A stretch of 64,000 bases of DNA, from contig CATNEN010000039.1 of NCBI GenBank assembly GCA_950097015.1, forward strand, positions 20,825,501 through 20,889,500, written 5' to 3'. Source of the DNA: Macrostomum hystrix. Taxonomy: Eukaryota; Platyhelminthes; Macrostomidae. How positions within the stretch are numbered: position 1 is the stretch's first letter; each line of letters opens with the position of its first letter. Position numbers and translations under genes: made by a program. The notes under the pieces are model-generated. The model had not been told where the DNA came from, ran no database searches, and worked only from the letters and a program-made list of their open reading frames with translations. Below, in pieces: positions 9,765 to 21,000 of the stretch.

Positions 9765-12126
9765 ATGAGAATGTTGATAGGCCAGACAGTCATCCTACTG
9801 CAGCTTCTGCTGTGGCCGCTCTGCCTGACGCCGGGCGCTCGAGGCAGCATCCCAGACAACTGGATCGAGTACACGCCAGGTACCTGCAATGTGATAATCT
9901 CCTCACCGCACGGCGGTTCAATTCAAGCGTCCGAGATCCCGCTGGATCGAACCAACGGCTGCCTGGACGGAGCCGACTGTCGCTGGGAGAAGGGCTGCAG
10001 CCCAGTCGATGACAGCCAGTGCAGGGCTAGCACAGCAAAGGATTCCTACACCCAGGAGGCCAGTAGTAGAAGTAGAACAGGAGTAGAAGGACAGGATGCT
10101 ACGTTTCTTAGAACATGCTTAGAGAGGCTGATTTTCACTTTTCTGCAAAAATTTAGTGACTGTGTTTGATTTGAGGCGGTTTCAAGGGCAAATCTTTCGA
10201 TATTAGTTTTCTTACTTATAGCTTCATTAATTCCTGTCAAGCTTTTATTTGTGAAAACATCAATATCTTATTCCTTCTTTACTTTTCTCAACAAGCCCTC
10301 CCCGGCATGTACCTAAAAATACTGAAACAACAAAACCACTCAGAAAACTAGCTTTTGTTGTCTAGCTAGTTTCTGATCAGCGATAAAGCTAATTTATTAC
10401 GTTGTTACTACGATTACTACTCGCAGCTGATAGTAAGTAGTTTAGCCTCCTAAACTAGTTTTCCGTCCTTCGATTCCTATTGGTCCTTCGAGCTGAATTA
10501 AAGAAGCAAGCCAAAAACCCTTGCACTACAAATTGGACCAAACAGATCGCATCCCAGGTGGCGCAGATCCTGACCGCCAACTACGGCTGCAAGCCGCACT
10601 TTGTTCGTTCCAATTTGCACCGTTGCAAGCTAGACCCGAATCGGGAGTCAGCCGAAGCGGCCCAAGGCGACGCTGCGGCTCTGGAGGCCTGGCTACTGTA
10701 CCACGAGCAGTACATGTCGACCGCCGTGGCCTCGGTTCGATCCCAGTTCGGCAAAGGTTTAGTCTTCGATATTCACGGTCAGGGTCATCCTGAGCAATGG
10801 ACTGAGTTGGGCTACCAGTGAGTAAACTTTTAATTTGCTGTTTGAAATTCGTTATCGAGTGTGTGTGTGGTAGCCCTTAGTGAGGTGAGCCCTGGTCAGT
10901 CCCGGATTGAATCCGGTTCAGGAGCGCTTCAATGAACCGGATGACGTCGGTTGGACGAGCCCAGAGGTTGCGGATGATGTAGGACGTTGGCCTCGTCGGG
11001 CAGTCGAAGAGCTGGTAAACGGACTCGCCTGTCTCACCACAGGCAGAGCACAAGGCAGGAACGTTTGGGTCGAGGTTGTGCCGATACCTCGCGAGGAGTC
11101 GGCATTGGCCGGACCGGAGCTTGCCAGCGAGAGTGGTGCGTCGCCAGCGATTGAGGATTTGTTCCGACAGATGGATAGCAGGCGGTGCAGTGCCGAGGAC
11201 GGGATTGGGAGATCGAAGCCGATACGACGAGATCGATGGCCAAGGAGCGCAGATCCTGGCGAATGTGGCGAGGCGAGGCCGGCGCGCCTCGTGCAGCAAG
11301 TGATTCGGGTGTACGGGAATCAGACTTTGCAGCTAGAATTGTCCGGAGAGTAGCTAATTGTTCTCCTTGACTGCCAGGATGGAGCATTCGTGGTGTAGGT
11401 GGTCGATTTGGGTGGAGCTGTGGCATCCATTGATCGACCACAACGCAGGATTTTGGGCACGTTGCAGGAGGCTCCAGCTCGTGTTGCTGGTAGGGATCAA
11501 CCTGCAGCAATTTGGCTGCGTTTTGGCGGCCAAGAGCTGCAGACCCAACCTCCCAAGGAAATGCGTGGCTCAGCCACTCACGGCACCTTAGAAAAGCGCA
11601 TCACTTTGACGTGTGTTCGCCTTCATTGGCACTTCTGTGTATCGACTGCTGCATCACAGGTCGTTCGTTCTTACTCGTAAATATAAAAAATCTATCTATA
11701 GCTTCCTGTTTAAAGAGAATGATTATCAGTTGGGATTTTATCCGCTCCAGGATTTCCAGCTACAGCTTGGATCTCTCGCCAAGCTCTTTGGCTGGCAGTA
11801 GCATCCGCGGCCTGTGGAATCGCAACGGCGCAACTGCGGAGGCCGCAGCCCAGCTCCTGACTGGCGACAAGAGCTTCGGCTATCAGCTGGAGAAGCGAGG
11901 CCACAAGGTGGTGCCAGGACCGACTTATAAGTCGCCGAATGGGGGCAACTATTTCAACGGTGGCTACATTGTCGGGCGCTACGGCTCGAAGGCCTCAGGC
12001 GACATCGACGCCATCCAGATAGAGATTTCCAGCGGGATTCGCTTCAACTCGACTAGACGCGACGGCTTCGTCGCTGATCTGGCCGAAGCTATCGACGAGT
12101 TCCGACGTGCCAGAGGTTACGTCTGA
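9765..12126 (+). CDS. Secreted N-formylglutamate amidohydrolase-like protein
   Basis: Exons 9765-10062, 10493-10817 and 11751-12126 join in phases 1 and 2 to give 332 residues, a usual length for this fold. The bacterial family (FGase) is a zinc hydrolase that cleaves N-formyl-glutamate; animal relatives are uncharacterised. Seen: a strong signal peptide (hydrophobic 8-22, cleavage probably near 27); the metal-site motif SSPHGGS with H49; LHRCKLDPNR with H142; the DIHGQGHPEQW box (D192, H194, H198); then GDKSFGYQLEKRGHKVVPGP, GGNYFNGGYI at 272-281 and the family's DAIQIEI at 294-300. All expected metal and substrate motifs look intact, so an active enzyme is plausible, but the substrate outside the cell is unknown. 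The donor GCCA|GTAGTA of exon 1 is weak. Intron 2 hosts a LINE fragment. AATAAA lies at 12226. First ATG 9765; a second in-frame ATG lies at 9771. Confidence 0.87.
10877..11580 (-). mobile_element. LINE (non-LTR retrotransposon) 3' fragment, frameshifted
   Basis: On the minus strand, broken frames carry the C-terminal tail typical of jockey/RTE-like reverse-transcriptase ORFs: INGCHSSTQIDHLHHECSIL, then a KLRSGQCRLLARYRHNL segment and a CxxC...C knuckle (CSACGETGESVYQLFDCP). At least two frameshifts; no RT catalytic region in the window. It lies antisense inside intron 2 of the amidohydrolase-like gene. Confidence 0.8.
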
Positions 12127-12225
12127 TGACTTCAGCGTCGTTGACCTCATTGACGTCATACTGGGTTGCGTCAACCGTGGTTTAGGGTTAAAAATGACAA
12201 AAGCTGTTCGTGTTTGAACTCTAAA

Positions 12226-12231
12226 AATAAA
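12226..12231 (+). promoter_or_regulatory. Poly(A) signal AATAAA
   Basis: Canonical AATAAA about 100 nt after the stop codon of the amidohydrolase-like gene; the likely 3' end signal. Confidence 0.6.
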
Positions 12232-13079
12232 AAGGAGTTGGCTTCCTCTGAGCAATGACCACTTGGAGTAAGACAGGAAACTGCTTTTCTTATAAAATGT
12301 TTAGGAGGCAGGCTTTCGCAGAAAAATACGCTACGGGGAAAAGAAGCACTTCACTTTTCACTTTAGCTTTTTTAGCTGTAAAAATAGTTTGTTTCCGAGT
12401 GGTTCTGTTGTTTCAGGAGCTTAATGCATTTCTAGGCACAAGAAAGGGTTTTGCTAACAATTTAAAGCTAAAAAAAGTTTACCAAATAAAGCTTTCAAAA
12501 ATGGAGCTAATATCAAAATATAAGCCTTAGATACGCCTAAATTTAAACTGTCAATTGATTTCACGAAAAACGGGAAACTTTCCTATCTCCATAGTGTATT
12601 TTGTGGCTAAAAGCAGTAAGAAACTTCTTTGTAAGAAACGTAGTTTCCCGTCCTTTCTCTCCTAGTGGTCCTTGGCTCTGAGCTTATTACTTGTGGATAG
12701 TAAAGTTCCTTGTCTGTTATCCCTGTCTCAGGAATCCTTAATTATAGAATATTTACTAGCTACCTACTAGGTTTGTAAGCTCGTAAAGTGACCGAGAAGT
12801 GAGATGACACAAGGCAAATAAGTTCCAACATTCAAGTTTTAAATGAAACGGCGATTCTTAACAAGAAAATTATATTGTACATTAGAGCGAGTTTATTTGC
12901 TTCAGCAGCCGTCTTTTTTTACAGACAAACAAAAATTTGAACAAAAAACGAAACATAGTTCTCGTATAGACTGTCAGAAAACTAAATATGATCTGTGGCA
13001 ACATGTAAGCAAGTTTAGCAAGACGAAACAACAGTCAGATACTTGTAGTTGATAGGTTTCTAAGAAAGTCTGCAGTCAG
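12232..13079. other. Intergenic between convergent genes
   Basis: AT-rich, no gene recognised. TTTATT at 12892-12897 gives AATAAA on the minus strand, about 185 nt after the stop of the 197-residue gene, and is its likely poly(A) signal. Confidence 0.55.
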
Positions 13080-16000
13080 TTAGAATTCAATCTCGCGCAG
13101 CAGCTCGGCTTTGCTTTCGACAATGTCCTTGAGCCATTTCTCGCGGAATCGGGTCTCGCCGGGTCGGTGCACCAGGCGGTTGGTTTCGAAAACATAGAAC
13201 ACATCGACCAGATGATCCTGCGGAGGAATGCCAACAAGACTGTTGTTAGTGCTCAAATTTAGTTGGAGTCAAGAGTTAATATAGTTTTTAGCTGCTTGGT
13301 AAGGGTGGCAGAGCGGTCCAACGCGTTTGCCTCTCGCACCAAGGTCCCTGAGTTCGATTCCGCGGCGAGGCCACATTCATTTGGGGCGCAGCCGCGGAGA
13401 GAAGGCTTGGGGGCTTGTCGTGCAATTTACGCTCTTGAGGGGCCAACCTCCAAGGCACAGTGAGAATGTACACTGCCTGACGATGAGAAATTCCGGGCAG
13501 ATGTACACACCCGTGTGAGTGTGAATGTGTACAGTATTTATGTTCGTGTGTGCTCAGGAGTTAGCGAAATGGGCAGAATTGCCTCCTCGCTGGCTGCGGG
13601 TCTAGTGTCACTAAATGGTGTGCCATTGCCCGCAGCCCTCCTGCAATTATTATTGTTATTATTATTATAATTATTATTATAACGAGCGCAGCAGTTTGGT
13701 ACACGAAATAATCTCACCCTGCACTTTTGTTACTTTTAAAGGGAGGTTGTAGCTTAGTGGTTAGGGCGTCTGACTCACGACTTGAAGGTCGGGGGTTCGA
13801 TTCCCGTCTCCACTGGAACAATTTGTATCCTTTAGCAAGACACTTAACTCTGCATTGCTTCAGTTCACCCAGCTGTTAAATGGGTACCAGCATTAGCTGG
13901 GATAATTGAAGGTGGGTGTGGCGTCCCCCCAGTCCATGGACTGAACAGCCGTACGCAGCCTTCAGATGCGCCGCGCATTAGCTGCGGCTGTGCTGTCGGC
14001 TGCACATCTGGCCCAATTGGGGCAGGTGTAATCAATTATTATTATTATTATTAATTAATTAAAGTGAAGGGCAGCAAGGTAAAACCTATATATTTGACCT
14101 GAATATTTTAAAGTACAAAAACTGACTATTGGTTTAACCTCATTCTTTGAGCTTTAATATCCTGTTGTCCTGCTGAACCAGATGGAGCAGGTGCATGCAA
14201 TAAAACACATTTTTACATTTAACTGACAGATCTGTTAGCAATTTTTCTGTAACTCTGTAAGACTCTTTCTTGGACTTTCATTCAAGTCCAAAACTGAACC
14301 AACGACTCAAATCTACGAAAATCTAGAAAAACCTACAAAATTTTCAACTACCACTTTAATCCCTAACAAAGAGTCTCCACTCAAATCCCTAACAAAGAGT
14401 CTCTACTCAAATCCCTAACAAAGAGTCTCCACTCAAATCCCCAACAAAGAGTCTCCACTCAAATCCCTAACAAAGAGTCTCTACTCAAATCCCTAACAAA
14501 GAGTCTCCACTCAAATCCCCAACAAAGAGTGTCCACTCAAATCCCTAACAAAGAGTATCCACTCAAATCCCTAACAGAGAGTCTCTACTCAAATCCCTAA
14601 CAAAGAGTCTCCACTCAAATCCCCAACAAAGAGTCTCCACTCAAATCCCTAACAAAGAGTCTCTACTCAAATCCCTAACAAAGAGTCTCCACTCAAATCC
14701 CCAACAAAGAGTCTCCACTCAAATCCCTAACAAAGAGTCTCCACTCAAATCCCTAACAAAGAGTCTCTACTCAAATCCCTAACAAAGAGTCTCTACTCAA
14801 ATCCCCAACAAAGAGTCTCCACTCAAATCCCTAACAAAGAGTCTCCGCTCAAATCCCTAACAAAGAGTCTCCACTCAAATCCCTAACAAAGAGTCTCCAC
14901 TCAAATCCCTAACAAAGAGTCTCTACTCAAATCCCTAACAAAGAGTCTCCACTCAAATCCCCAACAATGAGTCTCCACTTAAATCCCCAACAAAGAGTCT
15001 CCACTCAAATCCCCAACAATGAGTCCCCAACAAAGAGTATCCACTCGAATCCCCAACAAAGACTCTACACTCAAATCCCCAACAATGAGTCCCCAACAAA
15101 GAGTATCCACTCGAATCCCCAACAAAGACTCTACACTCAAATCCTAATAAAGTCGACTCAACCTTACCGCCGGCTTTATTTTCGACACGGAGAAGGTGAA
15201 ATAAACGGCCGCTGTGGCTCTGGGCACAGGCTTCCTTCTGGTCGGCACACTCCAGCGCACTCGGAACCTGTGCCTGTTGTCAAACTCAGCCGCGTCCTCG
15301 CCCAAATAGTCGATGCAGTACAGCCAGCTGGCATCGTAATCCCAAGTCTCCTGTAGTTGGGAAATTTAGTATCGGTAATAATTGACTCTAGGACAAGGGT
15401 TCGAACTCCGGCTCGCGGGCCAGATGCGGCCCTCGAAGCTCTCTAATCCGGCACGTTACCCCTTTCAAAATATATTGTATCCTGTCTCATCTCTCCTGTG
15501 TCTCATCTGAAACAACACAATGTCTCTGTTGTCTCATCTCTCATCTCTCCCGTGTCTCATCTTTCCCTGTTTCATCTCTTCCCTGTCTCGTCTCTCCCCT
15601 GTCTCACCTCTCCCCTGTTTTATCTCTCTCCTGTGTCTCATCTCTCCCGTGCCTCATCTCTCCCGTGTCTTATCACTCCAGCGCCTTATCTGCCCCCTGT
15701 CTTATCTCCTCCCTGTCTCATCTCTCCCCTGTCTCATCTCTCCTGAGTCTAATCCCTCCAGTGTCTCACCTCACCCCTGTCTCATGTCTCTTCTGTGTCT
15801 CATCTCTCCCCTGTCTCATCTCTCCCCTGTCTCATCTCTCCCCTGTCTCATCTCTCCCGTGACTCATCTCTCCCCTGTCTCATCTCTCCCCTGTCTCATC
15901 TCTCCCTTCTGACTTATCTCTCCTGTGTCTCATCTCTCCCCTGTCTCACCTCTTCGCTGTCTCATATTCCTACAGTTTATGCGACCCGCTGTTGTCTTTG

Positions 16001-16349
16001 AGGTTCTCTCCATGGCCCGCAAGCTGATAAGTTTGCCGACCCCTGCTCCAGGACATGCCACTCGGGCAGGACTCACCCGAATGAACTGATCGATCTTGGC
16101 TTCGGCTCGGTCAACTGAAAACTCCCCGATGCGCAGCCAGTCAATGTTCGGCACCTGCTGCTCAGGAAATTGACTCAGATAGGTTCCGCCTCGTTTTTTG
16201 ATTGCCGAAGCCTCCCTTGAAAGTCCCGGCACCGTGGCCACGCCTTCAATAGCGAGGTCTCTGGCTTCGGCTAGTTGCTGAACAGCGAAGTCAATAGCCT
16301 GGTCGACCAGATAGTTGGCCTGGCCCATGTAGGCATCTTCGGCTTCCAT
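13080..16349 (-). CDS. Unrecognised 197-residue protein
   Basis: Exons 16077-16349, 15168-15350 and 13080-13217, all phase 0, with good donors (CGG|GTGAGT, GCG|GTAAGG) and acceptors (CTACAG, CCGCAG). The product is 197 residues, acidic and soluble, with no signal peptide or membrane segment. The N-terminal 60 residues look helical (QANYLVDQAIDFAVQQLAEA); the middle has alternating beta-like segments (FRVRWSVPTRR, AAVYFTFSVSKI); the C-terminus is charged (FREKWLKDIVESKAELLREI). Exon 2 begins with an aromatic/acidic run, ETWDYDASWLYCIDYLGED. I do not recognise the family. Both introns are dominated by minisatellites and SINEs, yet the three exons keep frame and GC-rich codon use, which supports a real gene. 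Start is the first ATG of exon 1; an upstream untranslated exon is possible. Confidence 0.75.
13302..13695 (+). mobile_element. SINE family B, near full length
   Basis: Best-preserved copy. The head resembles a Leu/Ser tRNA (A box GGTGGCAGAGCGG, B box GAGTTCGATTCC), followed by a conserved body of about 300 bp and an (ATT)n tail. Lies in intron 2 of the 197-residue gene, antisense to it. Confidence 0.88.
13740..14065 (+). mobile_element. SINE family A, near full length
   Basis: Intact head GGAGGTTGTAGCTTAGTGG (A box) to GGGGGTTCGATTCCC (B box), then the body with AAGACACTTAACTCTGCATT, the palindrome CAGTCCATGGACTG and a tail of ATT/AATT repeats. The body resembles the widespread conserved core of several invertebrate SINE groups; I infer this from memory of the motif. 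Confidence 0.9.
14345..15150. repeat. Minisatellite, 26-bp unit
   Basis: About 30 copies of a unit around AATCCCTAACAAAGAGTCTC plus CACTCA, with frequent CCCTAAC/CCCCAAC and CCACTC/CTACTC variants. The right edge turns into a compound pattern (AATGAGTCCCCAACAAAGAG). It ends about 20 bp from the donor of exon 2 of the 197-residue gene. Confidence 0.97.
15481..15970. repeat. Minisatellite, 16-bp unit (TCTCATCTCTCCCCTG)
   Basis: About 30 imperfect copies in intron 1 of the 197-residue gene. The same unit, opposite strand, forms the large array at 30530-31635, and a few copies sit at about 19790-19815 beside telomeric repeats. Confidence 0.95.
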
Positions 16350-17965
16350 TTTTCTAATTAAAATTAGCGCGCGCAAAGTGCACTACTGAAACGAAGGGAC
16401 AAGTAGTGCTGTGAGTTTTTTATATTAAAATATTTTTTCTAAATGTTTACTTTTCTGAGGAAGTCAAATTCTAACTAAATAAAAAATTCAAACGAGAAGT
16501 AGTTTTTTTGTAAGAAAACTTTCCTTTGTTATATTTGCGTTTTATTTTTGGTTAAAATAAAAAACGTTTTTTCTATAATATTCTTTTGAATAGCAGGAAG
16601 TTGATCTCTAACAATCTGCTAGTGGAGTGAGGAAGGCTTTTTAGTGCGATATTTAAACATGGGTAAGTCTCTCAGCATCAAATTAAATCACATAATGTGC
16701 TATTACAAAATATGTGTTACTGTAAATTTTGTACTTACAATCGTAAAAGTTAAAACAATAATCGAAATAACGAAAATACCGGCGACTGCGAACAGCGAAA
16801 CGCCTTCAGAAATTTTTTGAGTTTAAAAAAACCAACGATTCGATTATAACAAACGATAATCGCAGATAAACAAAACTTGCTCAATGATTTAGAGCAAAGC
16901 AGCAATTGTACTTTTGCTAATTTTGGGGAAGCCGGTTTTGTAGATGGAAACGAGAATCGTGTTTTAATACGTAGTTTTAAAACAAATTAACTTGGATTTG
17001 TTAAAAACACCTGATTGTTTCGATAAACACGGAGTTTCTGCGTCGTTAAAAATGGAAATATAGGAGCTGTGTAACGTGTGTAAAGCAAAAAAAACGAACC
17101 CGTCTGCTATGTAAAAAAGTATCACTCTGCTTAGGTTAATAACAAAAAAGATAGAAAAATTAAATAAACACGCTGCATAGAGATTGTTGTTAGTTTGAGA
17201 TTATCAATTAATCAATGGGTTCCGGCTTTAGGCAGCAGCATTAGTCAATGCGGTTATAATTCGATTGTGTTTTTGGTTTGACAACATCAATTATTGGATG
17301 GCAAGTGCACTTGGCCTTGGTGTCCTCTCCATAAGTCATTCATTTGGTGCAATTGTTACAGGGCTTGCAGTCCGCTATTGAAGCCATTCGTTGCTAGGGA
17401 CTCGGTTGCTAGGGGCGTTGAATCGATTAAAGAGTTACGGCGCGGGGTTGGAATTTTTTGTTAGCTGACATGGAGAAGGGCGGAAGCTGAAGGGCTGCCT
17501 GAGCACGGTGAGTCAGGTTGATGGTTGATGGCTTAGTAACTTGAGTTAGCTGAGCACAATTCACTGAGCATACCATCACGCCTAAGAATCTAGGGCATGA
17601 ATGAGAAGCTTTATAAAGGCCTTGAACAACAAAAGCTGGACGAGCCGTGTTGGGAAGCTTTTCTTTTGGGGAAAGAAATGAAAACGGTTGAGCTGTATTG
17701 GCTTCTGCTGGGACTATGAAGGGCGTCGGAAAAAAAAAATTCCGACAAAAAAGAAAATATTCTAACGGCATCAATAACTCAAGTTGAGCAATTTTTACGT
17801 GCAACTTCACATTAATTCTGAGGAGACACTGAAATCAGAAGAAGCAAATGGTTTACAAATTTAGCCATCAATAATAGGATCATCACAAACAATTTAAAGC
17901 TGTTCTGTTTCTGCCCTAAAAATATCTGACACGATCCATGAAAGGCTACTGTTTGCCATCAGCTT
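16350..17965. other. Intergenic, upstream of the 197-residue gene
   Basis: No gene I can support. Mostly AT-rich, with a less AT-rich stretch around 17300-17450. A plus-strand ATGG|GTAAGT at about 16658 looks like a start followed by a donor, but no matching exon was found downstream. A 127-codon minus frame at 17427-17810 lacks any recognisable feature. Confidence 0.5.
17388..17420. promoter_or_regulatory. Tandem X-box-like half-sites (GTTGCTAGG)
   Basis: Two copies of GTTGCTAGGG, 15 bp apart, resemble the left half of the RFX X-box (GTTGCCATGGCAAC), the control site of many ciliary genes. They lie about 1 kb upstream of the 197-residue gene and 0.55 kb past the stop of the ciliary CFAP97D gene. 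The right half-site is poor, so this is only suggestive. Confidence 0.25.
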
Positions 17966-18018
17966 TCACTCCTTGGCCTTCTGCTCCGTTGTCTTATCGC
18001 CGCTCTGCTCACCAGAAC

Positions 18019-18062
<44 letters not shown>

Positions 18063-21000
18063 TGCTGCTGCTGCTGATCAGACTGCTTGCCGTCGTCCTT
18101 CCGTCGGCTTGACTGTCGCTCCGATGAGCGAGACTGGCCCTTCTCCGGCTGCGGGGTGAAGGAGCCGGGTGGCTAGAAGAGTGAAGAGTGATTAGAAGAG
18201 TGACAGATTGGTAGAGTGACAGATTGGTAGAGTGACAGATTGGTAGAGTGACAGATTGGTAGAGTGACAGATTGGTAGAGTGACAGATTGGTAGAGTGAC
18301 AGATTGGTAGAGTGACAGATTGGTAGAGTGACAGATTGGTAGAGTGACAGATTGGTAGAGTGACAGATTGGTAGAGTGACAGATTGGTAGAGTGACAGAT
18401 TGGTAGAGTGACAGATTGGTAGAGTGACAGATTGGTAGAGTGACAGATTGGTAGAGTGACAGATTGGTAGAGTGACAGATTGGTAGAGTGACAGATTGGT
18501 AGAGTGACAGATTGGTAGAGTGACAGATTGGTAGAGTGACAGATTGGTAGAGTGACAGATTGGTAGAGTGACAGATTGGTAGAGTGACAGATTGGTAGAG
18601 TGACAGATTGGTAGAGTGACAGATTGGTAGAGTGACAGATTGGTAGAGTGACAGATTGGTAGAGTGACAGATTGGTAGAGTGACAGATTGGTAGAGTGAC
18701 AGATTGGTAGAGTGACAGATTGGTAGAGTGACAGATTGGTAGAGTGACAGATTGGTAGAGTGACAGATTGGTAGAGTGACAGATTGGTAGAGTGACAGAT
18801 TGGTAGAGTGACAGATTGGTAGAGTGACAGATTGGTAGAGTGACAGATTGGGGTGACAGATTGGTAGAGTGAAAGATTGAAAAGTTTCGCAGAGTGACAG
18901 GTCGCAAGCAATCCATGCCTATGCCAGATCGTCATTAACTATGCACAGTAGAATATGATTTCGCCAAAACTTTTTAAACAAACCAAAGAATCTTTACTTA
19001 AGTTAGAAAGCAAACTTTAGACAGGTTCAACTTGCGCATGGAGAAAGTAAGTTTGCTTTAACAACACCTAGCGCTGCAGACGAAACAGCTTGCTTGCTAG
19101 CTCAGTCAGAACCCAGCATGTTTGAGAGCAAACAAACATTACTTAATCCAATTTTATTTAAGCTTGTAAAAAGCTGAACTCAAAGTCATATTGAGCAGAA
19201 TCTTGAAGCGACGATGAGGAACGAAAAGTTTGTCTAGCGGAGACCGGGGGGAATACTACTTCCTGTGGTTGTCAATAGCAACGCAGCAATCAGCAAAGCA
19301 TATGTGGCAGACGGGGAGAATGTTTTAAAGTAAAAATATTCCCAGGTGTAAACCTATCAGTGGTGGCTTAATGCAATAAATCATCGACATAAACATCATG
19401 CACCCTTTAAGTGCAATAATTCTGCTTTGTGGGTTTCATAACAGTAGAACGACCACTTTAGGTTATTTCAAATACCCAGGATTTTCTTTTTTTGTATCTC
19501 CCAACATTTTCAACCCGTCGCCATGATAGACGGGACACAATCTTATAAAATTTTCCGCTCTAGCCGACGAAACAACTTCAAGAATCACAAAGCATCGGCG
19601 TCGTCTAGATATTCAACGATTCTCCTCGGCTGTCTGGTGGCGAAAAACATAGAAAAATTGGCCTAAAAAAATTGGCATAATTTTTCTGCTCACAAAATTT
19701 CCTCATGTAACCATATGTCGACTATTATTGTTAGTTATATTGAACTGACAATTTTGTAAATTTTCCTATTATTGAACCATTATTGAACTCATCTCTCCCT
19801 TGTCTCATCTCTCTCTCTAACCTAACCCTAACCCTAACCCTAACCCTAACCCTCTCGTATATTCACCATAGAGGTTAATAAAGGACAATGTTAGTTGTCC
19901 TTGCCACCAGGGTCTTCGACAAGAATCGCTGAATAACTCGACGATGCTGACGTCCGATGGCTTTGAAAGTTAAGGGTGGAAAATGTTGATCCATAAGGTG
20001 GAATTTCACAGAAAACCTGCCATTCGGTTTAGGAGCTATCGTGAAGTAGGCAGGGGTGTTTGAAAAACGAAGAAACTAGCTCCATTTTCCTTTATTCCTA
20101 AGATTTTTCCGGGTTTTTTCGTCGTGCCACTTATTTCCGGGTTTTTCTGACGTCGTTCGTCGACAATAGTAACGATCTGATCTTTACCCATAAGAGCTTT
20201 AGGAATGTAAAGAGAACTCATTATCACCTTCTCCCACCAGCCAGTGGGGTACCGGCTGATGTTGTCCAGGTAGATGAGGTTGCGCTGCCAGTCGGCCTGC
20301 CAGTCGAGTTCACCGCGCCCGACGGACTTGTCGAGAATGCGCTCCATCATAGCCTTGTTCTCGCGCGTGACCCGAAGCAGCTCGCGCTGGCGCTTTGACC
20401 GGTTCAAACTGGCACGGGAAGAGGTTGCGATGTGTGAGCAAAATCAAAATATTTATTTAAATATTTTTGTGGGTATCAATCTCAACAAAAGCTACACAAC
20501 AAATTATTTCGTCTTCTAATACCGCAGAAACGGATGTTATACCTTAAAGATATTGCTTAACCTATCTCAATGCGAACACCGCAAGGACTGTGGGTGAATC
20601 ATTAAAGACTGTTAATTTTACTGGCAATGTAAGTTTCGGGGGCAACTGCAAACCCTGTGGTGGAAATTTGGCGACTGCAGGAAAACAGCCAGTTTTTTCA
20701 ATTTTATTGTTCGTATTGTATTAAAAAATTCTTTGATAAGGATGAGTATTCAACCTTTTAGGATTGTAGTTATTGACATTGTCAATGCGACCTCCGGTGC
20801 GCATAATCATGGACATCTTCTCCAGAAGGATTCGATTGTCCCGCTCAATGATGGCCAGCCGTTCCTCTTCCAGCTGCAGCTTCTTCGGCTTCAGGTGCAG
20901 GTGAATATAGGTCTGAGGCGGCTTTGTGTCCACCATCGCTTTCACATTTCTTAGCTGTTTGGAATTGAAATAGAAAATTCTGTTACTTTGCATTTTTAAG

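Noticed and set aside
13740-13816. tRNA gene (A and B boxes present, also at 55995-56310 and 13302-13365)
   Set aside because: tRNA-like heads are followed by the same SINE body in every copy and do not fold into a convincing cloverleaf by eye.
17427-17810. 127-codon minus-strand frame
   Set aside because: No recognised motif, AT-rich flanks, no splice partners; length possible by chance.
18173-18935. Two 247-codon minus-strand frames beside the CFAP97D last exon
   Set aside because: Produced by the 16-bp TGGTAGAGTGACAGAT array; identical 16-residue peptide in each frame.
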